Source of the DNA: Actinomycetota bacterium
GTDB taxonomy: Bacteria > Actinomycetota > Thermoleophilia > Gaiellales > Gaiellaceae
DNA length: 8,277 bases
Assembly (NCBI GenBank): GCA_013694685.1
Contig: JACDBY010000218.1
Location: forward strand, 1-8,277
Direction of reading: 5' to 3'
Positions 6,561 to 8,277 of the stretch are shown piece by piece; positions within the stretch are counted from its first letter, which is position 1; every line of letters begins with the position of its first letter. Both the position numbers and the translations under genes were made by a program. The notes under the pieces were generated by a model. The model was given only the letters and a program-made list of their open reading frames with translations, searched no databases and had not been told where the DNA came from.

Positions 6561-7877
6561 ATGCAGCGGGACGCGACGAGGCGCGATCTCACGATCCTGA
6601 CCGCCGCGGCGCTCGTGCTTCTCTCAGTCTCGAGCACCGTCGTCTGGTCGCGCGCCAACGATGCGTCGTCGTGGGACGTGCCGCTCTACCACTCGTTCGG
6701 CGACCGGATGGAGGCCGGCGAGACGCCCTATCGCGACTTCCGCGTCGAGTACCCGCCCGGCTCGCTCGCGGCGTTCCTGCTCCCTTCCCTCGTCGCCGGG
6801 GACGGCGAGCCCGTGTACGAGCCGGCGCTCAACGAGCCGGCACGGGACTACGCGCGCTCGTTCGCGTTCCTGATGACGCTGTTGCTCGGGGCCACGGTCG
6901 TCTGCACGGCTATCGCGCTCGCGGCGCTCGGCGCAAGCCGCGCGCGAGCCGCGACCGCGCTCGCCCTGGTCGCCTCGACCCCGATCCTGCTCGGCGAGCT
7001 CGTCCTGACGCGCTTCGACGCGCTCCCGGTGGCGCTCACCGCCGGTGCGCTCGCCGCGCTCCTCCATGGCCGCTCGCGGCTCGGGGGCGCTCTGCTCGGC
7101 CTCGCGATCGCGGTGAAGCTCTATCCGCTCCTGCTCGTGCCGCTCGCCGGGCTCTACGTCCTTCGCCGCTCGGGGCGCCGGGAGGCGTCGCTGACCGTGG
7201 GGCTCGCCGCCGCGACCGTCGCTGCGACGCTCCTGCCGTTTGTCGTCCTCGCGCCGAGCGAGACCTGGTTCTCGATCCGGGCTCAACTGACGCGCGGGCT
7301 CCACGTCGAGAGCCTGCCCGGCAGCCTCGCGCTCGCACTCGACTCGGCTGCGGACAAGCTCGGCCTCGGCTCGCTCGGTGCAGGCATCGACGAGGGCGGG
7401 ACGGGCGAGGTGCGGAGCGCGGACGTGACAGGCACGCTCGGGGAGGTTCTCGGGCTCGCGGGTGGTCTCGTGGCGGTCGCGATCGTCCTCTCGGTGTGGC
7501 TCGCCGCGCGGCGCGGCCCGCCCGACCCTGCTCGCCTCGTCGCCGACGTCGCGACGGTGGTAGCCGCCCAGCTGGCCCTCGGTCGCGTTCTCTCACCACA
7601 GTTCCTCCTCTGGCTCGTGCCGCTTGTCCCGCTCGTCGCGGGCCGGCGGGGCAGGGATGCGATCGCGGTGCTCGCCGCCGCGCTCGTCCTCACCCAGGTC
7701 TGGTTTCCCGCGCTCTACCGCGACTTCGTGAACGAGCGCGAGATCCTGGAGACGGGTTACCTGGTCCTGCGAAACGGGCTCCTGCTCGTCCTCCTCGGGC
7801 TCCTCGTCCTGGCGCGCTCGCCGACGAGCCCGACGGACGCGAAGAGCACGAACGCCGGCCCAACGGGCACGGCGTAG
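6561..7877 (+). CDS. GT87/DUF2029-family membrane mannosyltransferase-like protein
   Basis: A 438-residue multi-pass membrane protein. Members of this family are GT-C enzymes that use polyprenyl-phosphate sugars, for example in mycobacterial mannolipid and arabinan assembly. After the first membrane segment (about 11-29) the loop reads SSWDVPLYHSFGDRMEAG (36-53) and TPYRDFRVEYPPG (55-67). This is the family's hallmark, with an Asp (D39) in the first outer loop followed by 'PY.DF...YPP'. Further marks are LTRFDALPVAL (149-159), AIAVKLYPLLLVP (182-194) and, near the C-terminus, LGRVLSPQFLLWLVPLVPLV. ATG 6561 is chosen over an in-frame GTG at 6471 because the extra 30 residues are non-hydrophobic and overlap the hairpin element. 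The gene diverges from the leftward operon. Its last 40 codons overlap, antisense, the end of the membrane protein gene entering from the right. Confidence 0.87.
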   Translation: MQRDATRRDLTILTAAALVLLSVSSTVVWSRANDASSWDVPLYHSFGDRMEAGETPYRDFRVEYPPGSLAAFLLPSLVAGDGEPVYEPALNEPARDYARSFAFLMTLLLGATVVCTAIALAALGASRARAATALALVASTPILLGELVLTRFDALPVALTAGALAALLHGRSRLGGALLGLAIAVKLYPLLLVPLAGLYVLRRSGRREASLTVGLAAATVAATLLPFVVLAPSETWFSIRAQLTRGLHVESLPGSLALALDSAADKLGLGSLGAGIDEGGTGEVRSADVTGTLGEVLGLAGGLVAVAIVLSVWLAARRGPPDPARLVADVATVVAAQLALGRVLSPQFLLWLVPLVPLVAGRRGRDAIAVLAAALVLTQVWFPALYRDFVNEREILETGYLVLRNGLLLVLLGLLVLARSPTSPTDAKSTNAGPTGTA

Positions 7878-8277
7878 GCCGGCTCCGCATACACGGCGAG
7901 CACGGTCACGAAGAGGATTGCGAGCGCACCCCCGAGCGGCGCGAGGGTCGCCCACCACGCGCGCGGGCGTCGCCACGCCACCGCGACAGCACCGACGAGC
8001 AGCCACGCCCAGAGCGGCGGATAGAGCTTCGACGATCGATCGAGCTGGAGCCCGAGCCACGAGCTCGACCAGCGCTCGGGGAAGGCCGCGACGAGCTCCG
8101 CCTCGCGTCGGTCGTTCGCGAGCCAACGGTCGCGTTTCTCCGCGTCGTCGAACTCCAGCGTGTGCTCGGTCGCGGACGCCCACACCTCGCGGATCGAGCC
8201 GTCGGGGGTCGAGTTCTGCGCACTCTGGTGCTCGGAGGGGATGACCTCGCCCTCCGTCGGCTCGGGGAGACTCGGAT
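7757..8277 (-). CDS. GT-C-like membrane protein, C-terminal 172 residues (N-terminus beyond window)
   Basis: The frame is open from the right edge to a TAA at 7757-7759. The visible part starts with a hydrophilic, Glu/Asp-rich stretch (about residues 1-85). It is followed by membrane segments at LYPPLWAWLLVGAVAVAW, then at LAPLGGALAILFVTVLAVY, then at YAVPVGPAFVLFASVGLVG, and a basic tail rich in Arg and Ser. The order of hydrophilic loop, 'PLW' segment, 'RRPR' turn, then a last pair of helices parallels the C-terminus of the 520-residue protein at 4852-6414, so a related GT-C glycosyltransferase is likely. The catalytic N-terminus is not in view, so the family call is tentative. The last 121 bp are shared, antisense, with the GT87 gene. 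Confidence 0.72.
   Translation of the reverse strand, partial: PSLPEPTEGEVIPSEHQSAQNSTPDGSIREVWASATEHTLEFDDAEKRDRWLANDRREAELVAAFPERWSSSWLGLQLDRSSKLYPPLWAWLLVGAVAVAWRRPRAWWATLAPLGGALAILFVTVLAVYAEPAYAVPVGPAFVLFASVGLVGERARTRSPRRTSRSPFRRTR

Noticed and set aside
4856..6658. A minus-strand extension upstream of the methyltransferase (826 residues in all)
   Set aside because: The first 601 residues are an Arg/Pro-rich shadow of the membrane glycosyltransferase frame. The methyltransferase fold starts at the GTG at 4855.
7797..7831. A hairpin GGGCTC/GAGCCC near the end of the GT87 gene, considered as a terminator
   Set aside because: It has a bulge and a long loop, no T tract, and lies within coding sequence on both strands. 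Such short inverted repeats are expected by chance at this GC content.
1..8277. tRNA, rRNA, CRISPR array, insertion sequence ends or phage genes
   Set aside because: I found no recognisable tRNA or rRNA stretch, spaced direct repeats, transposase or integrase motifs on either strand.

Overview
The window is about 70% GC or higher. It uses GTG (and apparently CTG) starts, keeps genes tightly packed with 4-base stop/start overlaps, and has G/C-ending codons that leave very long spurious reading frames on the opposite strand. This suggests a high-GC actinobacterium-like lineage, possibly Thermoleophilia/Gaiellales-type. That placement is a guess from composition and protein style, because there is no rRNA or other marker here.

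Layout: a five-gene block runs leftward on the minus strand from 6414 to the left edge. Its order is a polytopic GT-C-like membrane glycosyltransferase (6414-4852), a small SAM-dependent methyltransferase (4855-4178), a full-length transketolase (4168-2177), a GT-B-fold glycan transferase (2180-813), and a second GT-B-like protein (816 to beyond base 1, C-terminus cut off). Three of the four junctions are 4-base overlaps (GTGA, GTGA, CTGA) and the fourth is a 9-base gap, so the block very probably forms one translationally coupled operon. Diverging from it on the plus strand is a GT87/DUF2029-type mannosyltransferase-like membrane protein (6561-7877). The C-terminal part of another GT-C-like membrane protein enters from the right edge on the minus strand (8277-7757). 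Its coding sequence overlaps the tail of the GT87 gene by 121 bp.

The only real intergenic space is 6415-6560. It holds two strong hairpins of matching design (6443-6469 and 6516-6544) flanking a 10-bp inverted repeat, which together resemble a REP/BIME-type palindromic unit. On each side a TANNNT hexamer lies exactly 8 bases before the start codon, as expected for leaderless divergent promoters.

Taken together this looks like part of a cell-surface glycan or glycolipid locus. The transketolase may supply or remodel a sugar precursor, the methyltransferase may decorate it, the GT-B enzymes may assemble it in the cytoplasm, and the GT-C enzymes may add lipid-linked sugars on the outer face of the membrane. 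The glycan structure, and the transketolase and methyltransferase substrates, cannot be read from the sequence.
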